NCBI GenBank assembly: GCA_964598565.1
Contig: CAZRCG010000001.1
Location: forward strand, 496,001 to 560,000
Direction of reading: 5' to 3'
DNA: 64,000 nucleotides
From: CAZRCG01 sp964598565
Lineage (GTDB): Bacteria > Bdellovibrionota > UBA2394
Below the pieces are notes generated by a model. That model was given only the letters and a program-made list of their open reading frames with translations, had not been told where the DNA came from and did no database searches. This document shows, in pieces, positions 44,435-53,072 of this stretch (its first letter is position 1; each line of letters opens with the position of its first letter). A program made the position numbers and the translations under genes.

Positions 44435-44932
44435 TTATTCCTGAAAAAAAACATCGGGCTTATCAATAGAATCAAAGCGAGTTTTGTCAGCCTCCCCCGC
44501 ATAGGGCCCCTGCTTAACCTCTATCATCTCTAAATCCTCTAAAACCTCAAATCCGTGGCCACCCTTTGCCAGAAGAATCACATCGCCACCAAACAATTTT
44601 CGGCTACTGATATACTCTTTAGATGTCGTATAAAAATCAACTCGCAGGCAACCTTTTCGAATAAACAAGACTTCTTGAGTGTATTCTACAGACCTGACAA
44701 CTGAGTTGTGTAAATGAGGCTGAATCGCCTTACCCTTAGGGTGTTTCATAAAAGCTAACTGCTGCGAAAAATCGTTCGGCGTAAAAAAGTGTACCCCAGA
44801 GGAACTAAAGTGAGCTCTGACAATCATTGCCAAAAGCTCCCCTTCAAACTCTATTCTTTCAACAGGCTGTGATCCGCTAACAGGCTTGTCAGCGGATAAG
44901 GGAGAGTGGAAATCTCTACTCTGCAAACTCAT
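44435..44932 (-). CDS. Cupin-fold protein, WxcM/FdtA-related or unassigned
   Basis: About 165 residues from ATG 44932, with GGTGG a few bases upstream; TTG 44944 is an alternative. Two beta-rich halves surround KAIQPHLHNSVVR (two His likely binding a metal or substrate) and QEVLFIRKGCLRVDFY, then GGDVILLAKGGHGFEV. This is the cupin pattern of sugar-nucleotide isomerases and WbuC-like proteins. It starts a set with the aminotransferase and methyltransferase, so it may process the same keto-sugar. A 120-bp gap before it contains two small hairpins (44985-45007 and 45013-45029) of unknown role. Confidence 0.6.
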   Translation of the reverse strand: MSLQSRDFHSPLSADKPVSGSQPVERIEFEGELLAMIVRAHFSSSGVHFFTPNDFSQQLAFMKHPKGKAIQPHLHNSVVRSVEYTQEVLFIRKGCLRVDFYTTSKEYISSRKLFGGDVILLAKGGHGFEVLEDLEMIEVKQGPYAGEADKTRFDSIDKPDVFFQE

Positions 44933-45064
44933 TAAAACCACCAAACCTCAGACCTTCACATAAGTAAAGACCAAGGTTAGGTTCTCAACGACCGGTCTCC
45001 ACGTTGAAAGGCTGGGGGCTGGACCCCCATCGATAAGATTTTTCACTAAATATCAACGCCTAAA

Positions 45065-45976
45065 TTAGGAGCTTTGCCAATAATACGGTTGGCTACTAAG
45101 ATACGGCTTTAGTCGCCTTGGAACGAGCCCTGAATTTTTTCCTAACCAATAACCAATGTATTTAGCGAATGTGTAAGCAAACCCCATAGGAATCCGCCAT
45201 CTATCCTCGCGCCAAAGGCGTCCAAACATGGCTAGGGTCAATTTGAGACCCCTGGGCTCATCTCCAGCCTCTGTCCAAATCAAATCCTTAAACTTCTTTC
45301 TTTGATAACCAGTATCAAAATACCGTTTCATTTCCATCCATGCACTATAAGCATGGGAGTGACGAACAACAGCGTCCGCTACATAAGCAATTTTGAAACC
45401 CGCCCTCAGAAGACTCGCCACCGCCAGGGTATCTTCCCCCAGTAGCACTTTTTGAAATCCCCCGATACGATCAAGAGCTTTGTTATCCCAAGCGGCAAAC
45501 GAATCGGAACAAAAAAACGTATAAACGCCAAGTTTCTTAACATCCTCCATACCACGCAAATTGCTAATATTTGGATAATTATAGTCTCGAGGAAATGCTT
45601 CAAAGAAATCAGCGCCATGGTGGGGGATCTGCCTGCCGTAAGAGACGGCTGCCTTCCCTTGAACAATGGGGTCTGTAAGCTTTTCTATAAGAAATGGAGA
45701 TTCTGGAATGACGTCTTGCGTCATCATCACAACAATGTCTGTGTTCAACTGTTTCCGACCAAACTCCCTCGTTAGGCCGTGATTAAAGTCACCCTTTTCG
45801 ATCACTATCACTCTCGCTCCCATTGATTGGGCATATTCAACAGAGCCATCCTCCGACTTTGAATCAACAACAAGAATAGGTATATCGGGCCATGAGGTTG
45901 CCAATACTGGCAGAATTCTCTCAAGCATCTTTCCCGGTTTATAAGTTGGAATCAAAATACCGATCGAAGAACCCAC
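45065..45976 (-). CDS. GT2 glycosyltransferase, rhamnosyltransferase-like
   Basis: 303 residues from GTG 45976. IGILIPTYKPGKMLERILPV and PILVVDSKSEDGS open the GT2 fold, and KGDFNHGLTREFG is a well-known block of rhamnosyl and related GT2 enzymes. IVVMMTQDVIPESP holds a TQD instead of the usual DxD. FCSDSFAAWDNKALDRIGGF and GEDTLAVASLLRAGF follow. No membrane segment. A single minus-strand gene between the cupin and the epimerase (58 bp away). Confidence 0.88.
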   Translation of the reverse strand: MGSSIGILIPTYKPGKMLERILPVLATSWPDIPILVVDSKSEDGSVEYAQSMGARVIVIEKGDFNHGLTREFGRKQLNTDIVVMMTQDVIPESPFLIEKLTDPIVQGKAAVSYGRQIPHHGADFFEAFPRDYNYPNISNLRGMEDVKKLGVYTFFCSDSFAAWDNKALDRIGGFQKVLLGEDTLAVASLLRAGFKIAYVADAVVRHSHAYSAWMEMKRYFDTGYQRKKFKDLIWTEAGDEPRGLKLTLAMFGRLWREDRWRIPMGFAYTFAKYIGYWLGKNSGLVPRRLKPYLSSQPYYWQSS

Positions 45977-46034
45977 GGCTGCTCACGCTATCATACCAGG
46001 ACGTGCACTTCACCAGCTTTTATTTATGCGTCGC

Positions 46035-47066
46035 TCAAGATGAAAGCCCATAGTAGTTTCGATACCACTCCACAAATCGCTTCACTCCGACTTCGACTGG
46101 TGTGGCAGGCCGAAAAGAGAAATCCTGCTCCAAGTCCTTCACATCCGCCTGAGTGGCAACCACATCGCCTGGCTGCAAAGGTTTGTTAATCCTCACGGCC
46201 TTCCGTTGAAGATTCTCTTCCAGCACTTGAATATACCGTTCCAGACTCACGGGCTTGGAATTTCCAATATTGTAGATTCGAAAAGGAGCCGAGCTCCTTG
46301 AAGGGTCCGTGAGTTCTCCAAGGCCTTCCGAAGCGCGAGGAACTTGGCCCAAGCCCACGGCACAAACGCCCTCAGCAATATCCTCCACATAAGTGAAATC
46401 ACGCACATGCTGCCCGTTATTAAACACTTCTATGGGCTCTCCCTTCAAAATGGCCTTCGTAAAAATGAACAACGCCATATCAGGGCGGCCAAAGGGCCCA
46501 TAGACAGTGAAAAATCGAAGGCCGGTGGTAGGCAGGCCAAACATATGACTGTAACTGTGAGCCATCAGCTCACATGATCGCTTTGTCGCAGCATACAGAG
46601 AGGCTGGGTGATCCACAGAATCATGGGGAGAAAAAGGCAGCTTCTGATTCAAGCCATAAACGGAAGAGGTGGACGCATAGACAAGATGCTCGACCCCCCA
46701 CTGTCGGCAACCTTCTAATACTGCAAGCGTTCCGGTCAGATTAGATTCAGAGTAGGCAAATGGATTTGTCGACGAGTAGCGCACCCCAGCCTGCGCCGCC
46801 AAATGAATGACTCGATGAGGCCGAAAGTCGCTCATCACACGAAAGAGAGCGGCATGATCGGCAATATGGAGTTTGAGAAACTGAAAACCACTCACTTCTC
46901 TCAAAAAGGCAAGCCGAGCTTCTTTCAGGCTTACATCATAGTAGTCGTTTAGATTGTCGATCCCCAAAACATGATGCCCAGACCTACATAGCTTTCTGGA
47001 GACAAAAGAACCAATAAAGCCTGCCGCGCCAGTAACAAGAATTCTAAGGCCTGCATTTTGTTCCAT
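46035..47066 (-). CDS. UDP-glucuronate 4-epimerase-like NAD epimerase
   Basis: 343 residues. ILVTGAAGFIGSFVSRKL binds NAD; IDNLNDYYDVSLKEARL is the typical opening of UDP-glucuronate/galacturonate epimerases (LspL, Cap1J); HLAAQAGVRYSSTNP, ASTSSVYGLNQKLPF and YAATKRSCEL (catalytic Tyr-Lys) complete the set. It interconverts UDP-GlcA and UDP-GalA; UDP-GlcA would come from ugd at 48.2 kb. A short extra loop (LGQVPRASEGLGELTDPSRS) follows GVCAVG. Next gene gmd is 24 bp upstream. Confidence 0.88.
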   Translation of the reverse strand: MEQNAGLRILVTGAAGFIGSFVSRKLCRSGHHVLGIDNLNDYYDVSLKEARLAFLREVSGFQFLKLHIADHAALFRVMSDFRPHRVIHLAAQAGVRYSSTNPFAYSESNLTGTLAVLEGCRQWGVEHLVYASTSSVYGLNQKLPFSPHDSVDHPASLYAATKRSCELMAHSYSHMFGLPTTGLRFFTVYGPFGRPDMALFIFTKAILKGEPIEVFNNGQHVRDFTYVEDIAEGVCAVGLGQVPRASEGLGELTDPSRSSAPFRIYNIGNSKPVSLERYIQVLEENLQRKAVRINKPLQPGDVVATQADVKDLEQDFSFRPATPVEVGVKRFVEWYRNYYGLSS

Positions 47067-47090
47067 TTCTAATCCCCGCCAAAAACTCGG

Positions 47091-48119
47091 TCAGCGAGCA
47101 TTTGCAACGACCGAGTGTCGACCTCGAATCCCATAAAGCTCCTTTTCTACCAGCTCCAAATCGGCCTCGACCATCATCCGAACGAGCTCCTTGAACTTTA
47201 CTTTGGGCTTCCAGCCTAACTTCTTTCGAGCTTTACTCGGATCGCCCAAAAGAACATCCACCTCAGACGGTCTAAAATAACGTGGATCAATCTTCACACA
47301 ACTCTTCCAGTTCAGATCTAAAATATCTGCAGCTTCTTCGAGAAACTCCTTCACCGTATGCGTTTCGCCCGTCGCGATAACATAATCATCCGGCTCTCGC
47401 TGCTGGAGCATCAACCACATCGCTTCAACATAGTCTTTGGCGAAACCCCAATCTCGCTTCGCATCGAGATTTCCTAGGTAAAGTTTCTCTTGAAGGCCCA
47501 ATTTGATACGTGCCAGGCCCAAAGTAATTTTTCGCGTTACAAAAGTTTCTCCACGCCTCGGTGATTCATGGTTAAAAAGAATCCCGTTCACCGCAAACAT
47601 ATCGTAAGCCTCCCGATAGTTTTGCGTAACATAAAAGGAATAGGCCTTGGCTGCCGCGTAGGGGCTCCGTGGATGAAAGGGAGTCTTCTCGCTCTGTGGT
47701 GGCTTGGCACTGCCGTAGAGTTCACTACTGGATGCTTGATAAAATTTTACTTTATCCAGCCCAGCCTCTCTCAACGCTTCGAGAATCCTAACGGTTCCAA
47801 GGCCCGTGACTTCCGCCGTATATTCAGGGGTGTCAAACGAGACACGAACATGACTTTGGGCACCTAAGTTGTATACTTCATCTGGCTTCACGGTGCGTAT
47901 GATACGGTTGATAGAACTACTGTCATTCAAATCCCCATACATCAGCTTCAAACGAGCATTCTTTTCGTGAGGATCCAAATATAGATGGTCTATACGCTGG
48001 GTATTAAAACTCGAAGCACGCCGAATGACGCCGTACACTTCATAGCCTTTTTCAAGTAGCAATTCCGCTAGGTAGCTTCCATCTTGGCCAGTAACTCCAG
48101 TAATCAAGGCTCTTTTCAT
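47091..48119 (-). CDS. gmd: GDP-mannose 4,6-dehydratase
   Basis: 342 residues from ATG 48119; TTG 48131 is possible. It removes water from GDP-mannose to give GDP-4-keto-6-deoxymannose. ALITGVTGQDGSYLAELLL binds NADP, GVIRRASSFNTQRIDH, YNLGAQSHV and SPYAAAKAYSFYV (Tyr-Lys) are all Gmd hallmarks, with YFRPSEVDVLLGDPSKA near the end. Product serves Fcl (GDP-fucose, 22 kb away) and probably the perosamine-type aminotransferase. It starts the minus block; a perfect TATAAT lies 42 bp upstream of the start. Confidence 0.95.
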   Translation of the reverse strand: MKRALITGVTGQDGSYLAELLLEKGYEVYGVIRRASSFNTQRIDHLYLDPHEKNARLKLMYGDLNDSSSINRIIRTVKPDEVYNLGAQSHVRVSFDTPEYTAEVTGLGTVRILEALREAGLDKVKFYQASSSELYGSAKPPQSEKTPFHPRSPYAAAKAYSFYVTQNYREAYDMFAVNGILFNHESPRRGETFVTRKITLGLARIKLGLQEKLYLGNLDAKRDWGFAKDYVEAMWLMLQQREPDDYVIATGETHTVKEFLEEAADILDLNWKSCVKIDPRYFRPSEVDVLLGDPSKARKKLGWKPKVKFKELVRMMVEADLELVEKELYGIRGRHSVVANAR

Positions 48120-48160
48120 CGAACCAGTCAATCTGAGGGCTCCGATAGTGTCATCTGGAA

Positions 48161-48166
48161 ATTATA
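48161..48166 (-). promoter_or_regulatory. Candidate -10 box of the gmd block
   Basis: Minus-strand TATAAT, perfect to the sigma-70 consensus, 42 bp before the gmd ATG. The -35 position (AGAGAA region about 17 bp upstream) is poor, so an activator or another sigma contact may be needed. The divergent ugd start is 78 bp away. Confidence 0.4.
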
Positions 48167-48243
48167 GGTTCTTCTCTAGGCTTCTTCTCTATCCCCCCCA
48201 CCCTCTTCTTGCCCCCACTGCCCACCCCTGCTAAACCGTGCTT

Positions 48244-49713
48244 ATGGATATAGCAGTTTTTGGTGCTGGATATGTAGGCCTAGTGACCGGGGCGGGATTT
48301 GCAGCGTCTGGTAACAGGGTTACGATTCTTGAAACATCGTTGGAAAAAATTGAGAGGCTTCGCTGTGGAGAGATTCCGTTTTTTGAGCCGCAGTTGCCAG
48401 AACTTGTTAAGGCCGGCATAGAAAAGGGTTTGTTAACTTTCGTACATTTACCACTGTCGTCGGCAGGAGATGCGAGCAAGTCTCAGGGCAAGGCCAATAG
48501 TAATATCGTCCCAGAGTGGCAGCGCGTTCTGCTAGAGGCCGAGGTATATTTTGTTGCAGTGGGTACGCCTGAGGGGCAAGACGGCTCGGCTGATTTGACG
48601 GCCGTGTTTTCGGTTGTAGACACCCTGAATTCACTTCCCGGCGATTTGGCCGGCCATATCGTGGTTAACAAAAGTACTGTCCCTGTAGGGACGGGTGATA
48701 AGGTGGAAGAACGCTTGCGAGCCGCCGGCAAGATGGCTCATGTGGTATCCAATCCTGAGTTTTTAAAACAAGGGAATGCGGTAAACGACTTTTTAAAACC
48801 TGAGCGTGTGGTCGTGGGCACGGAGAGTGAGGCAGCAGCCAAAGCGATGAAAGGTCTTTATCATCCGCTCATGCTCAAGCGAGAACGCGTTATTGTGATG
48901 AATCGTCGCTCTGCAGAGCTCGTCAAATATGCCTGCAATACGTTCTTGGCGACAAAAATTTCGTTTATCAACGAAATCTCCCAGATTTGTGAACGCCTAG
49001 GGGCGGACGTTGTGCAAGTGCGCGAAGGAATGATCACGGATTCTCGCATCGGGGACCAATTTCTGTTTCCGGGTCTTGGCTACGGGGGCTCTTGTTTTCC
49101 GAAAGATGTAGTGGCGCTTATCTCGCAAGCCAGACATGCCGGTTATGAGCCCGCCATCTCTCGAGCGACCCATGCCACCAATGTCGAGCAAAAGAAATGG
49201 CCGGCGCAGCAAATAGTGAGATTCTTCAACAATGATCTTGCCGGCAAGCGTATTGCCTTGTGGGGTATCTCGTTTAAACCGAATACCGACGATTTGAGAG
49301 AAGCTCCGTCTCTTCAATTGATGAAGACCCTGGTGGAAGCAGGCGCAAAAATCAGCGCGTATGATCCTGTGGCAGTGCCCAATGCTCGACTCGCCCTAAA
49401 AGATTTTATTGAACGCGGAGATATCACTCTGTGTACATCAAGCTTGGAGGCCGCTCGTGGCGCAGACGCCCTCGTGCTTGTCACCGAGTGGAATGAATTT
49501 CGATCGCCCCCGTGGAAGCGCCTTGCGCAGGCGATGAAAGGTCGGCTGATTGTTGATGGTCGAAATATCTACGACCGAGAATTCGTCGAGAGTTATGGGT
49601 TTACTTATGTTCCCGTCGGCGTCGGCTCTTTATCTCAAAGAGATTCGGCTTCAAGCCATTTTTCGGCGTCCATGGCGGCTCGACAGCCAGAGCCAGCTGC
49701 TGTGATGGCTTGA
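48244..49713 (+). CDS. ugd: UDP-glucose 6-dehydrogenase
   Basis: 489 residues from ATG 48244 (GTG 48238 also in frame). Converts UDP-glucose to UDP-glucuronate with two NAD. DIAVFGAGYVGLVTGAGFA binds NAD; KSTVPVGTGDKV, SNPEFLKQGNAVNDF and FPGLGYGGSCFPKDV (catalytic Cys) are family motifs; YACNTFLATKISFINEIS and LWGISFKPNTDDLREAPS follow. About 35 residues past the usual end (SLSQRDSASSHFSASM) extend over the 3' end of trxB, so the tail is probably a chance read-on. Insertion LSSAGDASKSQGKANSN near residue 80 is slightly long. It supplies the epimerase at 46.0 kb. Confidence 0.93.
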   Translation: MDIAVFGAGYVGLVTGAGFAASGNRVTILETSLEKIERLRCGEIPFFEPQLPELVKAGIEKGLLTFVHLPLSSAGDASKSQGKANSNIVPEWQRVLLEAEVYFVAVGTPEGQDGSADLTAVFSVVDTLNSLPGDLAGHIVVNKSTVPVGTGDKVEERLRAAGKMAHVVSNPEFLKQGNAVNDFLKPERVVVGTESEAAAKAMKGLYHPLMLKRERVIVMNRRSAELVKYACNTFLATKISFINEISQICERLGADVVQVREGMITDSRIGDQFLFPGLGYGGSCFPKDVVALISQARHAGYEPAISRATHATNVEQKKWPAQQIVRFFNNDLAGKRIALWGISFKPNTDDLREAPSLQLMKTLVEAGAKISAYDPVAVPNARLALKDFIERGDITLCTSSLEAARGADALVLVTEWNEFRSPPWKRLAQAMKGRLIVDGRNIYDREFVESYGFTYVPVGVGSLSQRDSASSHFSASMAARQPEPAAVMA

Positions 49714-50561
49714 CGGTAACGAAAGTCGTGAACATCGCCCGCTGAGAAAACTCCCGCGATATTCGTGGCTGTTGTCTCAGGCAGCGTCTTGAGATAGCCG
49801 TTTTCGTTCATGTCTAACTGACCTTTAAAAATCGAGGTATTGGGGACATGACCAATGGCGACGAAAATACCATCTGTCTTACGCTCCGTTTTCTCGCCTG
49901 TCGTCGTGTTCTCAATAATGGCCGATTCGACCACGCTTTCGCCGCGCACTTCAACGACCGCCGCATTCGTAAGCATTTCTATTTTTGGATTCTTACGCGC
50001 ACGATCCACCATAATTTTTGAGGCCCGAAAACTATCGCGTCGATGAACAACAACGACCTTCGAGCAAAATCGGGTGAGGAAGTTTGCTTCTTCCATGGCC
50101 GAGTCGCCCCCACCCACCACGAGCACCTCTTTATTTCGATAAAAAGCGCCGTCGCAGGTCGCACAGGTACTCACGCCCTTTCCGCGAAACTTCTGCTCTG
50201 ATGGAATGCCCAACCATCGGGCCGAAGCTCCCGAGGCCACAATTACCACGTCTGCCTCAATCTCTTTTGAGCCAATCCATAAACGTTTCGGCTTGCCGGT
50301 GAGATCGGCCCGGTCCACTTGCCCCCACTCGAATCGAGCCCCAAAACGCTCAGCCTGCTTTTTGAAGCGCTCCATCAACTCAGGGCCCATGACACCCTCG
50401 GGAAATCCAGGAAAATTTTCAACTTCTGAGGTCAACGTTAGCTGCCCGCCTGGCTCCATACCTTCGATGACAAGAGGATTTAAATTCGCGCGGGCCGCAT
50501 AGACAGCCGCCGTCAATCCGGCAGGACCCGATCCAACAATAACTAGTCGAGCAGTACTCAT
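49635..50561 (-). CDS. trxB: Thioredoxin reductase
   Basis: 308 residues, standard length. VIVGSGPAGLTAAVYAARA binds FAD; VSTCATCDGAF holds the redox Cys pair at 133 and 136; KEVLVVGGGDSAMEEANFL binds NADPH; IAGVFSAGDVHD is the second FAD block. Reduces thioredoxin in the cytoplasm using NADPH. No thioredoxin gene is nearby. The 3' end is overlapped by ugd for 79 bp tail to tail. Start ATG 50561 follows a GTATATATGA-like stretch, no strong ribosome site seen. Confidence 0.96.
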   Translation of the reverse strand: MSTARLVIVGSGPAGLTAAVYAARANLNPLVIEGMEPGGQLTLTSEVENFPGFPEGVMGPELMERFKKQAERFGARFEWGQVDRADLTGKPKRLWIGSKEIEADVVIVASGASARWLGIPSEQKFRGKGVSTCATCDGAFYRNKEVLVVGGGDSAMEEANFLTRFCSKVVVVHRRDSFRASKIMVDRARKNPKIEMLTNAAVVEVRGESVVESAIIENTTTGEKTERKTDGIFVAIGHVPNTSIFKGQLDMNENGYLKTLPETTATNIAGVFSAGDVHDFRYRQAITAAGSGCRAAMDAEKWLEAESL

Positions 50562-50713
50562 ATATATCTAGGCATATCTGGGGTGAGGGGATGAAATCAA
50601 TGCAAACACAATCGTCTCACAGCTCCTTCCCTGAAGGAGTGATCTGAGGAATAGTTCAGGAAACGAGCCCCCTTTCAACAGCTTCGGTTTTAAAAATGGG
50701 TAGGCCCGACTAT

Positions 50714-50741
50714 TTGACAAAGACCGGCGAGCTTTTATAGT
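50714..50741 (+). promoter_or_regulatory. Sigma-70-type promoter before the ferredoxin/uppP run
   Basis: TTGACA at 50714-50719, 16-bp spacer, TATAGT at 50736-50741. Both boxes are near consensus. Transcription would start near 50748 and run into the leader ORF, ferredoxin, uppP and the PilZ gene. Confidence 0.65.
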
Positions 50742-50770
50742 CGTAGGAGTAATCAAGGAGACTCAATAGA

Positions 50771-50836
50771 ATGGCGAATTTTAGGGCAAAAGCAAAAGCT
50801 GAGGCAAAGGCAGAGGTAAACGCAAACCATGGCTGA
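50771..50836 (+). CDS. Candidate 21-codon leader peptide ahead of ferredoxin
   Basis: ATG 50771 to TGA 50834-50836 codes for MANFRAKAKAEAKAEVNANHG. AAGGAG lies ten bases upstream of the ATG. The stop overlaps the ferredoxin ATG (50829) in another frame, so translation of the leader could feed the ferredoxin. The product is short and rich in Lys, Ala and Glu. It could be a true small protein, a coupling leader, or chance; without comparison I cannot decide. Confidence 0.4.
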   Translation: MANFRAKAKAEAKAEVNANHG

Positions 50837-51068
50837 TCTTACCAACAAGTATCCAGACAATGTTCCGGGTAAATTCTATGTCGATACCCAGTGTATTTTG
50901 TGCAGTCTCTGCCACGAGGTCGCTCCTGCCAACTTCAAAGAGTCCGATGCTGGTGACCATGATTTCGTTTTTAAGCAGCCTGAAAATGCGGATGAAGAAA
51001 AGCTCTGCCTCGAAGCGATGCAGCAGTGCCCAGTCGAAGCCATTGGTAACGACGGCAACGAAGGCTGA
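50829..51068 (+). CDS. Single-cluster 4Fe-4S ferredoxin
   Basis: 79 residues. Cluster ligands are in TQCILCSLCHEVAPANF (CxxCxxC) and the later QQCPVEAIG (CP), which fits one 4Fe-4S cluster. Asp- and Glu-rich surface, as usual for electron carriers. Its own ribosome site (GAGGT) is about 13 bases upstream, rather far, so coupling to the leader is plausible. It lies 2 bp before uppP. Redox partner unknown; the flavin reductase at 23.0 kb is one candidate only by type. Confidence 0.9.
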   Translation: MADLTNKYPDNVPGKFYVDTQCILCSLCHEVAPANFKESDAGDHDFVFKQPENADEEKLCLEAMQQCPVEAIGNDGNEG

Positions 51069-51070
51069 CG

Positions 51071-51934
51071 GTGGCGCCCGATCCAATTGCGGCTGCAGAC
51101 ATTAGCCTCTTTGAGAGTATCGTCCTTGGAATTATTCAAGGCCTAACCGAGTTTTTTCCTGTTTCAAGCGACGGCCATTTAGTTTTGGGTCAAGCGCTCT
51201 TCGGCTATGAAACCCATAATCTCGCTTTTGATGTGCTTCTTCACGGAGGAACGCTTGGAGCCATCGTTTTGGCGTTTCGGAAAGAGGCGGCTCTTCTTTG
51301 TCGCCACACATGGAATTATTTTCCCGCTCTCGTTTCTGCCATCGTCTCAAAGAAAGGACGAAGCTCTCCCAAGATTCATTCGGAAGACTTTCGTTGGACC
51401 CTTTCTATTTGGCTCACCACATTCGTCACCGGTCTTATTGGACTCTTTGGCGAAGATCTCTTTGTGGATTCCTTTCAGAGCCTGGCCGCAACAGGCGTAG
51501 GATTTTTGGTCACAAGTTTGGCATTGTTTGCGGCTATTATTTTTGGTCGAGGCAAACGTCGAGCCTCTCAGATGCCTTACGGTTTTGCCATTATTCTTGG
51601 ACTAGCCCAAGCTTCAGCGCTCTTTCCGGGAATCTCGCGCTCTGGCATGACCATTGCCACAGCGCTATGTTTTGGCCTTTCACGAAAGGAGGCCGGCACG
51701 TTTAGCTTTACCGCAGCCATTCCCATCATCACATTGGCGTTTCTCTATCAGCTCCGACACCTCGCTGATGCCGATTTGAGTCAATGGGGCATTATGTTGG
51801 TAGGGGTAGCCACAAGCTTTGTTGTGGGATTGCTTGCTCTGAAGGGCCTCATGGCGATGCTGCAAAAGGCTCAGCTTTGGCCTTTTGCAGTTTATACTTT
51901 CGTGCTTTCCGTTTACCTTCTCATCTTTCTATAA
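51071..51934 (+). CDS. uppP: Undecaprenyl-diphosphatase UppP (BacA)
   Basis: 287 residues from GTG 51071. Removes a phosphate from undecaprenyl pyrophosphate so that the lipid carrier can be reused by peptidoglycan and by the polysaccharide locus. GIIQGLTEFFPVSSDGHLVL (Gln-Glu-rich motif), LLHGGTLGAI, FPGISRSGMTIATAL and SFTAAIPII are family motifs. Eight or so membrane helices. A soluble stretch (SAIVSKKGRSSPKIHSED) separates helices 3 and 4. It lies 2 bp after ferredoxin and 9 bp before the PilZ gene. Confidence 0.95.
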   Translation: MAPDPIAAADISLFESIVLGIIQGLTEFFPVSSDGHLVLGQALFGYETHNLAFDVLLHGGTLGAIVLAFRKEAALLCRHTWNYFPALVSAIVSKKGRSSPKIHSEDFRWTLSIWLTTFVTGLIGLFGEDLFVDSFQSLAATGVGFLVTSLALFAAIIFGRGKRRASQMPYGFAIILGLAQASALFPGISRSGMTIATALCFGLSRKEAGTFSFTAAIPIITLAFLYQLRHLADADLSQWGIMLVGVATSFVVGLLALKGLMAMLQKAQLWPFAVYTFVLSVYLLIFL

Positions 51935-51943
51935 TGAGCCATA

Positions 51944-52324
51944 GTGACCAATAACGAAGATCTTTTAAACCGCCGCGCCTCTCCTCGAATCGACGCTCGC
52001 ATTCGTGTCGATTTTCGAAGTGGCAGAGAGTTCATTGCCTGCTACTCCGAGAATATTTCTAAAGGAGGCTTGTTTTTGCAAACGGAAACGGCGCCCGATC
52101 CGAACGCCTCTATCGAGGTGGTTTTGCATCCTCCTGAAGAAAGCGGATCTCACGAAGACATCAAACTTCTGGGTCGAATTGTTCGCATGATTTCTGTGTC
52201 TGACAGCGGAAAATCTCTTCATAAAGTGGCGTTGCAATTTATAGACATGACACCACAGGTTCAAAGTAAATTAGATCTTCTTTATGAAGCTCTGGCTCAA
52301 GACATGACCCAGGTCGACCGTTGA
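51944..52324 (+). CDS. PilZ-domain protein, candidate cyclic-di-GMP effector
   Basis: 126 residues from GTG 51944. The c-di-GMP marks are present: RRASPRI (RxxxR type) at the start and SENISKGGLFLQ (NxSxxG) after about 25 residues, then a beta-barrel body. Stand-alone PilZ proteins report c-di-GMP levels to motility, adhesion or polymer synthesis. Being next to uppP and on the edge of a polysaccharide region makes a link to polymer output plausible, but the partner is not visible. Confidence 0.86.
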   Translation: MTNNEDLLNRRASPRIDARIRVDFRSGREFIACYSENISKGGLFLQTETAPDPNASIEVVLHPPEESGSHEDIKLLGRIVRMISVSDSGKSLHKVALQFIDMTPQVQSKLDLLYEALAQDMTQVDR

Positions 52325-52334
52325 TAATCGAACT

Positions 52335-52937
52335 CTAAGACGGTTTATCGAGGCATTCGTAAAACTTATTTTGGTTGCCACTTTGGGTCTTTAAGATCTC
52401 TTTCGTCTCCGCACAAACTCCATCGCCTCGCGCGCTGCACTCGACGTTTGTATCGACAGACTGGGCCCGCACTTTCATCACCTGATCTAAAAATACCGTA
52501 AAACAGCCGAGAGCATTACCAAGCCTTGTCATATAAAGAGAAAAGCCCCGAGGATTGGACGGAGCTTCAGCAGCATTGGAGCTCGACAACTCTAACGGCG
52601 CGCCGCTTGCCGAGGAATCAGGATGGTTCAGCGGGGGCATCGGAGTTTCGTGACCAGATGGTGTAGGAATCGACGGCCCGGCCTTTGAGGGAGTCGGCCC
52701 AGAAGGAGTTGGCAAAGAAGCAGTTGGTCCAGCCTGATAACTGGAAGGATGAGAAGGCAGGCTCGCACCTTGGGTTTGAATACGGCTGAAATTTCCACCA
52801 CCTTCCTGGTAGTGATCACCAACACCACCCTCAAGACTAGGGGTGATGACCGCGAATATGCCGACCCACGCCATAGTAACAAATGTCATCAAACGTCGCG
52901 AAGCGATCCATCTCAAAGACCCCCAAGATTCTCTCAT
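52335..52937 (-). CDS. Secreted Pro/Ser-rich protein of unknown function
   Basis: 200 residues, not recognised. ATG 52937 has GGAG eight bases upstream. Signal segment (MTFVTMAWVGIFAVI) after a basic start. Residues 45-115 are low-complexity, rich in Pro, Ser and Gly with PTPSG repeated; probably a flexible spacer. The C-terminal 65 residues look folded: MTRLGNALGCFTVFL, then three Cys (VECSARGDGVCAE and KFYECLDKP). The pattern is a tethered periplasmic or surface domain. It ends 10 bp from the PilZ gene, tail to tail. Confidence 0.7.
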   Translation of the reverse strand: MRESWGSLRWIASRRLMTFVTMAWVGIFAVITPSLEGGVGDHYQEGGGNFSRIQTQGASLPSHPSSYQAGPTASLPTPSGPTPSKAGPSIPTPSGHETPMPPLNHPDSSASGAPLELSSSNAAEAPSNPRGFSLYMTRLGNALGCFTVFLDQVMKVRAQSVDTNVECSARGDGVCAETKEILKTQSGNQNKFYECLDKPS

Positions 52938-53072
52938 AGTTATTACTCCCGCTCTCCATTATCGCTCTAAGAAAGAATGGCCGATAGGGGCGCCACTCGC
53001 TTGAAACAATTCACGTTCTTGGCAAACAGGGACACTGAGGATCTGGCATGCTTGTTGTTTCGGGCAGTATGG

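Noticed and set aside
44056..44469. Plus-strand 137-codon ORF
   Set aside because: Antisense of a well-supported DegT aminotransferase.
45013..45029. Terminator in the gap before the cupin gene
   Set aside because: Six-bp GC hairpin but no T tract on either strand.
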